From NCBI RefSeq assembly GCF_002204795.1, contig NZ_NIXO01000006.1, forward strand, positions 62,001-126,000: a DNA stretch of 64,000 nt. Reading direction: 5' to 3'. The first letter of the stretch is position 1. Every line of letters begins with the position of its first letter. Below the pieces are notes generated by a model that ran no database searches, was not told the origin of the DNA, and saw only the letters and a program-made list of their open reading frames with translations. Positions 29,950 to 38,525 of this stretch are shown here, piece after piece. This stretch comes from Pseudomonas sp. K2I15 (lineage in GTDB: Bacteria; Pseudomonadota; Gammaproteobacteria; Pseudomonadales; Pseudomonadaceae). Both the position numbers and the translations under genes were made by a program.

Positions 29950-29965
29950 AGGACAAGTTTTTCAC
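29950..29965 (+). promoter_or_regulatory. Candidate ColR-binding box upstream of the methyltransferase operon
   Basis: AGGACAAGTTTTTCAC, sharing ACnAGTTTTTCAC with the site at 27759. Exactly 68 bp separate it from the ATG at 30034. TTGACC at 29972 could serve as the -35 just downstream. Confidence 0.55.
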
Positions 29966-30033
29966 AATGTGTTGACCTGTTGATCACAGGGTGCTGCTTA
30001 AGGTTGTAGGCATTAGTAACTGGGGACCCGTTG

Positions 30034-30714
30034 ATGCCTACTCCGATCAAGCTCGAATTTTCCGAAAAGTACGACGATCAGCACGCGCAGAATTATTTGC
30101 TCAAACATCAGGACAATCTGGCTCGCCGGTTGTCCCACAAACGCGACGAGCAATTGGCGCGTGGTGCATTGGCCATGGCCGGTGAGCCTGGCCTGGTGCT
30201 GGACTTGCCCTGTGGGGCCGGGCGTTTCTGGCCGCTGCTGGCAGAAAAGCCCAACCGCGTGATCATCGGCGCCGACAATTCAGAGTCGATGTTGAAGATC
30301 GCCACCGTCGCCCAACCGGCGGATGTGGTGAAGCGGGTACGCACCTTGCAAACGTCTGCCTTTGATATCGATTTGCCGGATAACGCGGTCGACAGCATTT
30401 TTTGCATGCGCTTGATGCACCACATTGGTGACCCCGAGCACAGGCTGGCGATACTGCGTGAATTTCAGCGTGTTACCCGTGACAGCGTGATTATCTCGCT
30501 GTGGGTGGACGGCAACTTCAAGGCCTGGAAACGCAAACGTGCCGAAGTGCGGCGTCGGATCAAAGGTGAGCAAGAGGGTTACCAAAATCGGTTCGTGTTA
30601 CCGGCTGCTACTGTTGAGGCAGAGTTTGAACAGGCCGGTTTCCGTGTTCATGAATCACTGGACTTCATACCGCTCTACGCCATGTGGCGAGTGTATGTAT
30701 TGCGCAAGAGGTAA
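30034..30714 (+). CDS. SAM-dependent methyltransferase in the ColRS-linked operon
   Basis: 226 aa class I methyltransferase: SAM-binding VLDLPCGAGRFWP (about 56-68), acidic loop GADNSES, and motif with FCMRLMHHI. The target is unknown; in P. putida the matching gene heads an operon with inaA that is controlled by ColR, suggesting lipopolysaccharide or envelope modification. The ATG at 30034 directly follows an in-frame TTG. The kinase gene starts 4 bp after its stop. Confidence 0.82.
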   Translation: MPTPIKLEFSEKYDDQHAQNYLLKHQDNLARRLSHKRDEQLARGALAMAGEPGLVLDLPCGAGRFWPLLAEKPNRVIIGADNSESMLKIATVAQPADVVKRVRTLQTSAFDIDLPDNAVDSIFCMRLMHHIGDPEHRLAILREFQRVTRDSVIISLWVDGNFKAWKRKRAEVRRRIKGEQEGYQNRFVLPAATVEAEFEQAGFRVHESLDFIPLYAMWRVYVLRKR

Positions 30715-30718
30715 CAGG

Positions 30719-31435
30719 ATGGCTGTCGAGTGTTTAGCAGGTAGTGAAGTGGCTCCCGAGGAGCGATTTGATTATTTCTGGCGCCAGCAGGGCGAGTGGG
30801 TCGAGGAACCCAATCGTCGTCGTGGCGGTGAAAGTGGTGTGCAACGGGTGATGGGCACCAATGGTCGTTTGCTCTACAGCAAGCGCCAGACCGGCCATAT
30901 CTACCGCAGTTGGCTTCATCCTTTTGGGCGTCCCACCGTGTTACGCGAGCGTGATGCAATCAATGGTTTGCGTTTGCTGGATGTACGCGTGCCGGAACTG
31001 GTGTTCTGCGAAGCCCGCCGCGACCCGGAGCACCAATGGAAGGCGTTGTTGGTGACGGCGTCGCTGGACGGTTTCGACGAGATCGAAAACTGGTACGCCG
31101 CTGGTGGTCGTGAGCAGTATGGCGAGCTGGTGCACGAGCGCCTGCTCAAGGAACTGGCCGGAACCCTGGCGCGTATGCACAAGGGCCGTTGGCAGCATGG
31201 TTGTCTGTATGCCAAGCATATTTTCGTACGCGTGACGGGCAAGGGCGACTCGGCCAAGGTTGAAGTGGCGCTGCTGGATTTCGAGAAGTGCCGCCAGCGT
31301 TTGACCGCTTTGCGGGCGGCTCGGCATGACATGTTGCAGTTGCGCCGCCATTCGTCGTGGAACTCTACGGACTGGCAGAAACTGAGCTACTTTTACGAGA
31401 CGGCGTTTGGCAGCGCTATCAAGGGTTTAACGTAA
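30719..31435 (+). CDS. inaA: InaA-type lipopolysaccharide kinase-like protein
   Basis: 238 aa with a WaaP/InaA protein-kinase-like fold. The catalytic-loop-like segment is HGCLYAKHIFV (about residues 160-170) and the Mg-binding-like LLDFEKCR about 182-189. Such proteins phosphorylate heptose in lipopolysaccharide core or are orphan relatives. It belongs to the ColR-linked operon: 4 bp after the methyltransferase stop, and its own TAA overlaps the next ATG (TAATG). Confidence 0.82.
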   Translation: MAVECLAGSEVAPEERFDYFWRQQGEWVEEPNRRRGGESGVQRVMGTNGRLLYSKRQTGHIYRSWLHPFGRPTVLRERDAINGLRLLDVRVPELVFCEARRDPEHQWKALLVTASLDGFDEIENWYAAGGREQYGELVHERLLKELAGTLARMHKGRWQHGCLYAKHIFVRVTGKGDSAKVEVALLDFEKCRQRLTALRAARHDMLQLRRHSSWNSTDWQKLSYFYETAFGSAIKGLT

Positions 31436-31665
31436 TGAAGCTAGAAATTGCACGAGGTTTGTTTCTGTTGGGGGCTTTGGGCATAGCTGCCCTGGCCCTG
31501 GCTGCTTGGGAGCAGCCCCGGACACAAGTCCTCAGTGCGGTGCAGGGTGTCGGGCAGCAATGCCCGATGCCGCGGATCGCCAAGGTCGGTGTTGCGGCCA
31601 AGCCTGATCATGAGTTGTTGTTGTTCATGTTTGGGATGTCCCAAGGGATGAGGCCACAAAGTTGA
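31435..31665 (+). CDS. Small membrane-anchored protein of unknown function
   Basis: 76 aa. One hydrophobic segment (residues 8-25) is followed by a short tail with a QQCPMP motif. The ATG overlaps the kinase stop by one base, the usual sign of translational coupling, and a strong terminator follows. That arrangement, more than sequence, supports it as real. It probably acts in the envelope with the two upstream genes. Confidence 0.65.
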   Translation: MKLEIARGLFLLGALGIAALALAAWEQPRTQVLSAVQGVGQQCPMPRIAKVGVAAKPDHELLLFMFGMSQGMRPQS

Positions 31666-31673
31666 AGAGATTG

Positions 31674-31721
31674 AAGCCCAAATAAAAGGCCTCGCTAGTT
31701 CGAGGCCTTTTATTTGGGCTT
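31674..31721 (+). terminator. Terminator of the methyltransferase-kinase operon
   Basis: Very long perfect stem, AAGCCCAAATAAAAGGCCTCG with its complement, around a loop of about six bases. Confidence 0.9.
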
Positions 31722-31744
31722 GGGTTTTGGGGTTGGTTGATCGT

Positions 31745-32489
31745 GTACATATCCGTTACTGCGGTAACGGCTTCTTATGGTTTCGCTCTTACAGCGAGTC
31801 ACTTTTTTACAAACGCCTAAAAAAGTAACCAAAAAACGCTTTGCCCCACCACTCGGTGCCTCGCCTAGGCTCGGCATGCCGGAACGAAGGCCATCGTGGT
31901 TGATGGGGCCCGCAGATCAAGATCAACAGCAGATCAAGAACACGGAGGCCTGAAAGCCGACCTGAGTGTTAGAAGCAAGGGCAAGGGCAAGGGCAAGGTC
32001 CAGAGCGAAAGCAGAGCTGCTTTTATGTGGGAGCGGGCTTGCTCGCGAAAAACCTGAGGGCGCCGCGTTCATTCAGGATGCCAGCGTCATCGTTAACGAC
32101 CTTCGCGAGCAAGCCCGCTCCCACATTTGGACCGTGCCCGCTTTAGCTTTTGATTTTGCTTTTGCTCTACACCACTCAAGCCGGCCGGTAGGCCGCTGTG
32201 TTCTTGATCTGCTGTTGATCTTGATCTTAGGCGCCCCGTTAAACCACGCTGGCCGAACGCAGGTAGTACGGAGCGGGTAAACCGGCAGGACGCCGGTTTA
32301 GCCGCGACGGGGCAGGGACGCCCCGTCGCGGCGGCCCGCGTAGTACTACCGGAGCTGAGGGCACACCGAGCCCAAGCGAGGTGCCGAGTGGTGGGGCAAG
32401 AGCGTTTTGCTTACTTTTGCGCTGTTCAAAAGTGAGCCGCTGTAAGAGCGGAACCCATATCAGCCCTTACCAAAAAAACGGATATGTAC
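31745..32489. repeat. Composite palindromic repeat B, nested
   Basis: 745 bp with at least four nested inverted layers: outer arms starting GTACATATCCG (31745) and ending CGGATATGTAC (32489); TTGCCCCACCACTCGG-type arms (31841-31864 and 32376-32399, 22 of 24 paired); a perfect 29-bp arm pair (31914-31942 and 32199-32227); and a central REPIN (32026-32125). A GTCGCGGCTAAACCGGC module shared with repeat A lies in the right half, inverted. A GGCAAG hexamer is repeated four times near 31977-31999. ORFs here look spurious. Confidence 0.85.
32026..32125. repeat. REPIN-type palindrome at the centre of composite repeat B
   Basis: TGTGGGAGCGGGCTTGCTCG and its inverse flank a 50-bp centre nearly the same as that of the copy at 24776. 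Confidence 0.9.
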
Positions 32490-32494
32490 TCCGT

Positions 32495-33139
32495 TCAAAA
32501 AGCCCGATAAGCCCGCATAAACAACCCCACCACCTCCTGCACATGCTCCTCAGCCGCCTCAGCACTCAACTGCCCGCCACACCCATACAACAAACAAAAA
32601 TTCGCCGTGCCCTTGAGCAAGCAAAAAAAGTGCTCGGCGGCGGTCAGCGGCTTGGGAATACTCAGTGCGCCACTCTGATCAATCTTGCCGAGGAGCCGCT
32701 CCATCCCCTGCAACATGCGCATCGGCCCGGCCTCGAAAAAGATCTGCGACAACTTCGGATCCTGGCTGCCGGAGGTCATCATCAGGCGATGCAGATTCAC
32801 CGATTCCTCGCTGTTGATCAGCACATGAAACCCGCGAGCAATATTGAGCAGCACCTTTTCCACCGGCATACCCTCGGGCAGCTCGAAATACATCACCGGT
32901 AACTGCTCTTCGCACTTGGCAACCACCGCCGCCGAGAACAGCGTCTCCTTGTCGGTGAAATGGCTGTACACGGTCAGCTTCGACACCCCGGCCTCCACCG
33001 CCACAGCATCCATGCTGGTGCTGGCATACCCATTACTCAAAAACAGGATCTTCGCCGCATCGAGGATCGCCTGGCGTTTTGCCATGTCCTTGGGACGCCC
33101 GGGGCTATTGGTATTTACAGGATTGTCGGACATTTTCAC
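32495..33139 (-). CDS. TetR-family repressor of the adjacent RND pump
   Basis: 214 aa (212 if the second Met is used). N-terminal helix-turn-helix (residues 20-65, with AVEAGVSKLTVYSHFTDKETLF) and a C-terminal ligand-binding domain. It is divergent from the mexV-like gene with an 86-bp spacer holding a palindrome, so it probably represses the pump and itself. Its stop codon lies 5 bp from repeat B. Confidence 0.87.
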   Translation of the reverse strand: MKMSDNPVNTNSPGRPKDMAKRQAILDAAKILFLSNGYASTSMDAVAVEAGVSKLTVYSHFTDKETLFSAAVVAKCEEQLPVMYFELPEGMPVEKVLLNIARGFHVLINSEESVNLHRLMMTSGSQDPKLSQIFFEAGPMRMLQGMERLLGKIDQSGALSIPKPLTAAEHFFCLLKGTANFCLLYGCGGQLSAEAAEEHVQEVVGLFMRAYRAF

Positions 33140-33174
33140 TTTATTACTGGACTGGTGAGTTTGGTATTAATAAC

Positions 33175-33188
33175 ATACTGGCCAGTAT
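33175..33188. promoter_or_regulatory. Operator-like palindrome for the TetR regulator
   Basis: ATACTGGCCAGTAT is a perfect 14-bp palindrome in the divergent spacer. The half-site TACTGG recurs nearby at about 33145, hinting at two binding sites. Confidence 0.6.
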
Positions 33189-33225
33189 AATTATTCCTAG
33201 CACCATTAGCGAAAGGTCCTTCAGC

Positions 33226-34326
33226 ATGCGCAGCTATTTCCTGCCACTCGCGTTGCCTGCCAGCTTGCTACTCCTGTTGGCTGCCTGTGGCCATGAAGAA
33301 GCCGCTCAAACCACCGTCCGCCCGGCCATGGTGGTTCAGCCAGAGCCTTCGGCGCAGGCGTCCGATAGCTACCCGGGCGAGGTGCGTGCCCGCTACGAAC
33401 CCGACCTGGCCTTTCGCATTGGCGGCAAAGTCAGCCGACGACTGGTCGAGGAGGGCGAGCGCGTCAAGGCCAACCAGGCGCTGGCAGAACTCGATCCCCA
33501 GGACGTGCGCCTGCAACTGGAAGCTACCCGCGCCCAGGTCGCCGCCGCTGAAGCCAACCTGAGCCTGGTGCGCGCCGAGCGTGACCGCTACAAGACCCTG
33601 ATGGACCGTCAGATGGTCAGCCGCTCCCAGTACGACAATTCCGAAAACCTCTACCGATCCGGTGAGGCTCGCCTCAAGCAGATCAAGGCCGAATTCGACG
33701 TGGCCAATAACCAGGCCGGTTACGCGGTGCTGCGGGCGCCCCAAGATGGCGTCGTTGCCAAGCGTGCGGTGGAAGTGGGCCAAGTGGTGTCTGCCGGGCA
33801 GACGGTGTTTACCCTGGCCACCGACGGCGAGCGGGAAGTATTGATCAGCCTGCCGGAGCAAAGCTTCGGGCGCTTCAAGATTGGCCAGCCGGTATCCGTA
33901 GAGTTGTGGAGCCAGCCCGACCAGCGCTTTAACGGCCGCATCCGCGAACTGTCGCCCGCCGCTGATCCAAAGTCGCGAACCTTCGCCGCCCGTGTCGCCT
34001 TCACCGGTGGCAAGGTGCCTGCGGAACTGGGGCAGAGCGCCCGCGTATTCATACAGGCTGACGGCCTGATTCCCCTGGCGGTGCCGCTGTCTGCCCTCAG
34101 TGCGGAGAACGGTGCGTCCTACGTCTGGGTGGTGCAGCCCGACAATACCCTCAAGCGTACACCGGTGCGCATCGGCGCCTTTGGCGAGAAAACCGTGCCG
34201 GTGCTGGAAGGCTTGAACCCTACCGATTGGGTGATCGCAGCCGGTGTGCATGTACTCCATGAGGGCCAGCAAGTGCGCCCGGTGGATCGCGCCAACCGAG
34301 TGGTAAGTCTGGCGGCCAAGGAGTAG
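33226..34326 (+). CDS. mexV: RND efflux periplasmic adaptor (MexV-like lipoprotein)
   Basis: 366-aa membrane fusion protein. The signal peptide has lipobox LLAAC (Cys21), so it should be anchored to the inner membrane by lipid. Lipoyl, alpha-hairpin (about 95-150) and beta-barrel domains follow in the usual order. Its position after colRS-inaA matches PA4374 (MexV) of P. aeruginosa as I remember it; the symbol rests on synteny. The ATG at 33226 begins the signal peptide. The pump gene follows by 6 bp. Confidence 0.85.
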   Translation: MRSYFLPLALPASLLLLLAACGHEEAAQTTVRPAMVVQPEPSAQASDSYPGEVRARYEPDLAFRIGGKVSRRLVEEGERVKANQALAELDPQDVRLQLEATRAQVAAAEANLSLVRAERDRYKTLMDRQMVSRSQYDNSENLYRSGEARLKQIKAEFDVANNQAGYAVLRAPQDGVVAKRAVEVGQVVSAGQTVFTLATDGEREVLISLPEQSFGRFKIGQPVSVELWSQPDQRFNGRIRELSPAADPKSRTFAARVAFTGGKVPAELGQSARVFIQADGLIPLAVPLSALSAENGASYVWVVQPDNTLKRTPVRIGAFGEKTVPVLEGLNPTDWVIAAGVHVLHEGQQVRPVDRANRVVSLAAKE

Positions 34327-34332
34327 TCCCCG

Positions 34333-37300
34333 ATGGGTTTCAATCTTTCCGAATGGGCGTTGCGTAATCGCCAGATCGTACTGTTTCTGATGATCCTGCT
34401 GGCGGTGGTCGGTACCTTGTCCTACACCAAGCTGGGACAAAGCGAAGACCCGCCGTTTACCTTCAAGGCCATGGTGATCAAGACCAACTGGCCAGGGGCG
34501 ACCGCCCAGGAAGTCTCGCGCCAGGTCACCGAGCGTATTGAGAAGAAACTGATGGAGACCGGCGACTACGAGCGCATCGTGTCCTTCTCGCGCCCCGGCG
34601 AATCCCAGGTCACTTTCATGGCCCGGGACTCGATGCATTCCGCGCAGATCCCGGACCTGTGGTACCAAGTGCGCAAGAAGATCAGCGATATTCGCCAGAC
34701 CTTGCCGCCGGATATTCAGGGCCCGTTTTTCAACGATGAATTCGGCACCACCTTCGGCAATATCTACGCCCTGACCGGTGACGGTTTCGATTACGCCGTG
34801 CTCAAGGACTACGCCGACCGCATCCAGATTCAACTGCAACGGGTGCCGGATGTGGGCAAGGTCGAGTTGCTGGGTCTGCAGGACGAGAAGATCTGGATCG
34901 AGCTGTCCAACCTCAAGCTAGCCACCCTCGGCTTGCCGCTGGCAGCGGTGCAACAGGCGCTGCAGGAACAGAACGCGGTGTCCACCGCCGGCTTCTTTGA
35001 AACCCCGAGCGAGCGTGTGCAGTTAAGGGTTTCCGGCAACTTCAAAACGGTTAAAGAAATTCGCGACTTCCCGATCCGCGTCGGTGATCGCACGTTCCGC
35101 ATTGGTGATGTGGCCGAGATTCATCGCGGCTTCAACGACCCACCGGCGCCGCGCATGCGTTACATGGGCGACGACGCCATCGGCTTGGCCGTGGCCATGC
35201 GCGATGGCGGCGATATCCTGGTACTGGGCAAGGCCCTGGAAGGCGAATTCGCGCGCTTGCAGAAGAACCTTCCTGCCGGCATGGAGCTGCGCAAGGTGTC
35301 GGACCAACCGGCGGCGGTGAAAACCAGTGTCGGCGAATTCGTCCAGGTGCTGGCGGAAGCGCTGGCGATCGTGTTGTTGGTGAGCTTCTTCTCACTCGGT
35401 GTGCGCACGGGCATGGTGGTCGCCCTGGCGATTCCGCTGGTATTGGCTATGACCTTTGCCACCATGTATTACCTCGGCATCGGCCTGCATAAAATCTCCC
35501 TTGGCGCGTTGGTGCTTGCACTGGGCCTGCTGGTAGACGACGCGATCATCGCCGTGGAAATGATGGCGATCAAAATGGAGCAGGGTTACGACCGGCTCAA
35601 GGCCGCCAGTTTTGCCTGGACCAGCACCGCCTTCCCGATGCTCACCGGTACGCTGATCACGGCGGCGGGTTTCCTGCCGATTGCCACGGCGCAATCGAGC
35701 ACCGGCGAATACACCCGTTCGATCTTCCAGGTGGTGACCATCGCGCTACTGGCTTCCTGGGTCGCGGCGGTGGTGTTTGTGCCGTACCTGGGGGAAAAAC
35801 TCCTGCCGGACCTGGCGAAGATTCATGCGGCCAAGCATGGCACCGATGGTCCGGATCCCTACGGCACGCCGTTCTATCAGCGCGTAAGACGCCTGGTGGA
35901 GTGGTGCGTGCGTCGGCGCAAGACGGTTATCGTTCTGACCTTGCTGCTGTTTATCGGCTCGGTGGCACTGTTCCGTTTTGTGCCCCAGCAGTTCTTCCCG
36001 GCTTCCGGGCGACTGGAACTGATGGTCGACCTGAAACTGGCTGAAGGCGCGTCCCTGAGCAACACGGCTGACCAGGTCAAACGCCTGGAAGGTCTGCTCA
36101 AGGAACATGCTGGCATTGAAAACTATGTTGCCTATGTCGGTACGGGCTCGCCACGTTTCTACCTGCCGCTGGACCAGCAACTGCCGGCCGCCAGCTTTGC
36201 GCAGTTTGTGGTGTTGGCCAAGACCATCGAGGAGCGCGAAAGCCTGCGCACCTGGCTGATCGAGACCCTCAACGAACAGTTCCCGGACCTGCGCTCGCGG
36301 GTCACGCGCCTTGAAAACGGCCCGCCGGTTGGCTACCCCGTGCAGTTCCGGGTGACCGGCGAGCACATCGAAGAAGTCCGGGCCCTGGCGCGGAAAGTGG
36401 CGGCCAAGGTTCGCGAAAATACCCACGTGGTCAACGTGCACCTGGACTGGGAAGAACCGAGCAAAGTCGTCTACCTCAACGTCGACCAGGACCGTGCCCG
36501 CGCCCTCGGTGTGAGCACCGCCAATCTGTCGAAATTCCTCCAGAGTTCCCTCACCGGTTCCACCGTCAGCCAGTACCGCGAGGACAACGAGTTGATCGAA
36601 ATCCTGCTGCGCGGCACCGTTCACGAGCGCACTGAACTGTCGCTGCTACCAAGCCTGGCGGTGCCGACCGACAACGGCAAAAGCGTCGCGCTGTCGCAGA
36701 TCGCGACCCTGGAATACGGCTTTGAAGAAGGCATCATCTGGCACCGTAACCGCCTGCCGACCGTGACCATCCGCGCCGATATCTACGGCAAGGAACAACC
36801 GGCAACCCTGGTGCAGCAGATCCTGCCGACGCTGGAAGGCGTGCGCGCTGAACTGCCGGACGGTTATCTGCTGGACGTCGGTGGTACGGTGGAGGATTCC
36901 GCCCGTGGCCAGAACTCGGTCAAGGCCGGTGTGCCGCTGTTTATCGTGGTGGTGCTGACCTTGCTGATGCTGCAACTGCGCAGCTTCTCGCGCACGGCGA
37001 TGGTCTTTCTGACGGCGCCGTTGGGGTTGATCGGGGTAACGCTGTTCCTGCTGGTGTTCCGCCAACCCTTTGGGTTCGTGGCGATGCTGGGGACCATCGC
37101 ACTGTCGGGCATGATCATGCGTAACTCGGTGATCCTGGTGGACCAGATCGAGCAGGACATCAAGGCCGGCCTGGCACCCTGGCAGGCGATTATCGAGGCG
37201 ACGGTGCGCCGCTTCAGGCCGATCGTATTGACTGCCCTGGCGGCGGTATTGGCGATGATCCCGCTGTCACGCAGCGTGTTCTTCGGGCCGATGGCGGTGG

Positions 37301-37398
37301 CGATCATGGGCGGGTTGATTGTGGCGACGGCGTTGACGCTGTTGTTCCTGCCGGCGTTGTATGCGGCCTGGTTCAGGGTTCGCAAAGACGCGGCGTGA
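34333..37398 (+). CDS. mexW: RND efflux pump, MexW-like
   Basis: 1021-aa inner-membrane proton-driven exporter with 12 helices and two large periplasmic domains. The Asp pair of helix 4 is present (LLVDDAIIAVE). In helix 10, where AcrB has the relay Lys940, this protein has Arg (SGMIMRNSVILVDQI). The drug range is unknown. No outer-membrane channel is encoded nearby, so it probably uses OprM or similar. The name follows synteny with PA4375. Confidence 0.85.
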   Translation: MGFNLSEWALRNRQIVLFLMILLAVVGTLSYTKLGQSEDPPFTFKAMVIKTNWPGATAQEVSRQVTERIEKKLMETGDYERIVSFSRPGESQVTFMARDSMHSAQIPDLWYQVRKKISDIRQTLPPDIQGPFFNDEFGTTFGNIYALTGDGFDYAVLKDYADRIQIQLQRVPDVGKVELLGLQDEKIWIELSNLKLATLGLPLAAVQQALQEQNAVSTAGFFETPSERVQLRVSGNFKTVKEIRDFPIRVGDRTFRIGDVAEIHRGFNDPPAPRMRYMGDDAIGLAVAMRDGGDILVLGKALEGEFARLQKNLPAGMELRKVSDQPAAVKTSVGEFVQVLAEALAIVLLVSFFSLGVRTGMVVALAIPLVLAMTFATMYYLGIGLHKISLGALVLALGLLVDDAIIAVEMMAIKMEQGYDRLKAASFAWTSTAFPMLTGTLITAAGFLPIATAQSSTGEYTRSIFQVVTIALLASWVAAVVFVPYLGEKLLPDLAKIHAAKHGTDGPDPYGTPFYQRVRRLVEWCVRRRKTVIVLTLLLFIGSVALFRFVPQQFFPASGRLELMVDLKLAEGASLSNTADQVKRLEGLLKEHAGIENYVAYVGTGSPRFYLPLDQQLPAASFAQFVVLAKTIEERESLRTWLIETLNEQFPDLRSRVTRLENGPPVGYPVQFRVTGEHIEEVRALARKVAAKVRENTHVVNVHLDWEEPSKVVYLNVDQDRARALGVSTANLSKFLQSSLTGSTVSQYREDNELIEILLRGTVHERTELSLLPSLAVPTDNGKSVALSQIATLEYGFEEGIIWHRNRLPTVTIRADIYGKEQPATLVQQILPTLEGVRAELPDGYLLDVGGTVEDSARGQNSVKAGVPLFIVVVLTLLMLQLRSFSRTAMVFLTAPLGLIGVTLFLLVFRQPFGFVAMLGTIALSGMIMRNSVILVDQIEQDIKAGLAPWQAIIEATVRRFRPIVLTALAAVLAMIPLSRSVFFGPMAVAIMGGLIVATALTLLFLPALYAAWFRVRKDAA

Positions 37399-37530
37399 AG
37401 GCCTTGGCGTATCGGGCGAAGGAACCATTGCGGCCCAATTGCCACATAGGGGTTACCTGATAGGCAGGTGATGTCTTCTGGCGAACAGGTCGCAGAGGAT
37501 GGGTCCACAGACAGATATCAAGGGGTATGT

Positions 37531-37713
37531 ATGCTGTTAAATTTACTGACATTGCCATTGCAACTGATGGGTTTGGCGAATGGGTTTGGTCGCCACCATT
37601 CAAATCGCAACCCTGATGTGAACATCACTATCAACAATGACAATAACAACCTGAACAGCAACGCGATCTCTGTAACCTCGCAATCGCACGCCAGCAGGCC
37701 GATTCGCTACTGA
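37531..37713 (+). CDS. Asn-rich micro-ORF (60 aa), possible small protein
   Basis: MLLNLLTLPLQLMGLANGFG is hydrophobic. It is followed by a polar tail with nine Asn in about 15 residues (NITINNDNNNLNSN) and serines. AGGGG lies five bases before the ATG. It sits alone between the pump and a terminator. The AT-rich Asn and Ile codons differ from neighbours. I recognise no family; a short membrane-associated peptide or a chance ORF are both possible. Confidence 0.45.
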   Translation: MLLNLLTLPLQLMGLANGFGRHHSNRNPDVNITINNDNNNLNSNAISVTSQSHASRPIRY

Positions 37714-37760
37714 AAATGGCACTGTGCCCGGGTGTGGTGGATTGAGGTCCGGCAGACATG

Positions 37761-37790
37761 AAAACGCCCTGAATCGTTCAGGGCGTTTTT
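37761..37790. terminator. Bidirectional terminator downstream of the micro-ORF and DUF4197 gene
   Basis: AAAACGCCCTGAA-tcg-TTCAGGGCGTTTTT, a perfect stem with A and T tracts, between convergent units. Confidence 0.93.
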
Positions 37791-37808
37791 ATTGGCCTGC
37801 GTTACGTT

Positions 37809-38498
37809 TTACAGCGCGCCAAAGACTTTCTTCGCCAAGCTGGTAGCGGCCGCTGCCGGGTTCTTGCGAATGGTCTCTTCCTGCTGGGCGATCATCTTGA
37901 ACAACCCGTCCAGTGCCTGCTCGGTCACGTAGCTTTCGACGTTTGCACTCTTGGCATCAATCGCGCCAAAGGTGGCCGCCTTGCCCGCGAGGGCGTTGTA
38001 CTGCTGGGCAACGCCGACCTTGTCGGTGGCGGCCTTGACGATCGGCAGGAACTTGGCCCGGATCTCGTCGCGGCTGCTTTTGTTCAGGTACTGGGTTGCC
38101 GAGTCCTGGCCACCGGTGAGGATGCCCTTGGCGTCGGTCACGCTCATGTTTTTCACAGCGTTTACCAGGATCGGCTGAGCCTGGGTCACGGCAGACTCGG
38201 CGGCCTTGTTCATGCTGGCTTCAAGTTGGTTGACCTGGTCACCCATGCCGAACATTTTCAACTTGTCGGCGACTTTGCCCAACTTGCCCGGCAGGCCGAT
38301 CTTCACTTCGGGGTTGTTGCTGAAACCACCGGGCACGCCCAGTTGTTTGACGGCAATCTGCGCGCCTTGGGTCAGTGCGTCCTTGAGGCCGCCGGTGGCG
38401 TCACCCTGGGACAGGCTGCCGAGGGACAAGGCCATCGCGTTGGCGCCGAGCAGCAGGCCGGCGCACAGGGCAGTGAGGCGAAGGGAGTTACGGAGCAT
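37809..38498 (-). CDS. DUF4197 domain protein, exported
   Basis: 229 aa with a signal peptide (cleaved after about residue 23, NAMA) and a helical DUF4197 domain (LKDALTQGAQIAVKQLG, then ILTGGQDSATQYLN). The family is common in proteobacteria; function unknown. It follows the ybaY-like gene by 27 bp on the same strand and is probably co-transcribed. Confidence 0.85.
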   Translation of the reverse strand: MLRNSLRLTALCAGLLLGANAMALSLGSLSQGDATGGLKDALTQGAQIAVKQLGVPGGFSNNPEVKIGLPGKLGKVADKLKMFGMGDQVNQLEASMNKAAESAVTQAQPILVNAVKNMSVTDAKGILTGGQDSATQYLNKSSRDEIRAKFLPIVKAATDKVGVAQQYNALAGKAATFGAIDAKSANVESYVTEQALDGLFKMIAQQEETIRKNPAAAATSLAKKVFGAL

Positions 38499-38525
38499 GG
38501 GCGCTTCCTTATGTTCGATTTTTAA

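Noticed and set aside
31975..31999. GGCAAG hexamer array as a phase-variable repeat
   Set aside because: Only about four units, inside a noncoding repeat and not within a promoter or gene.
31966..32280. 104-aa ORF in composite repeat B
   Set aside because: Made of REPIN and inverted-repeat sequence with low-complexity Arg/Ala runs; no conserved start context.
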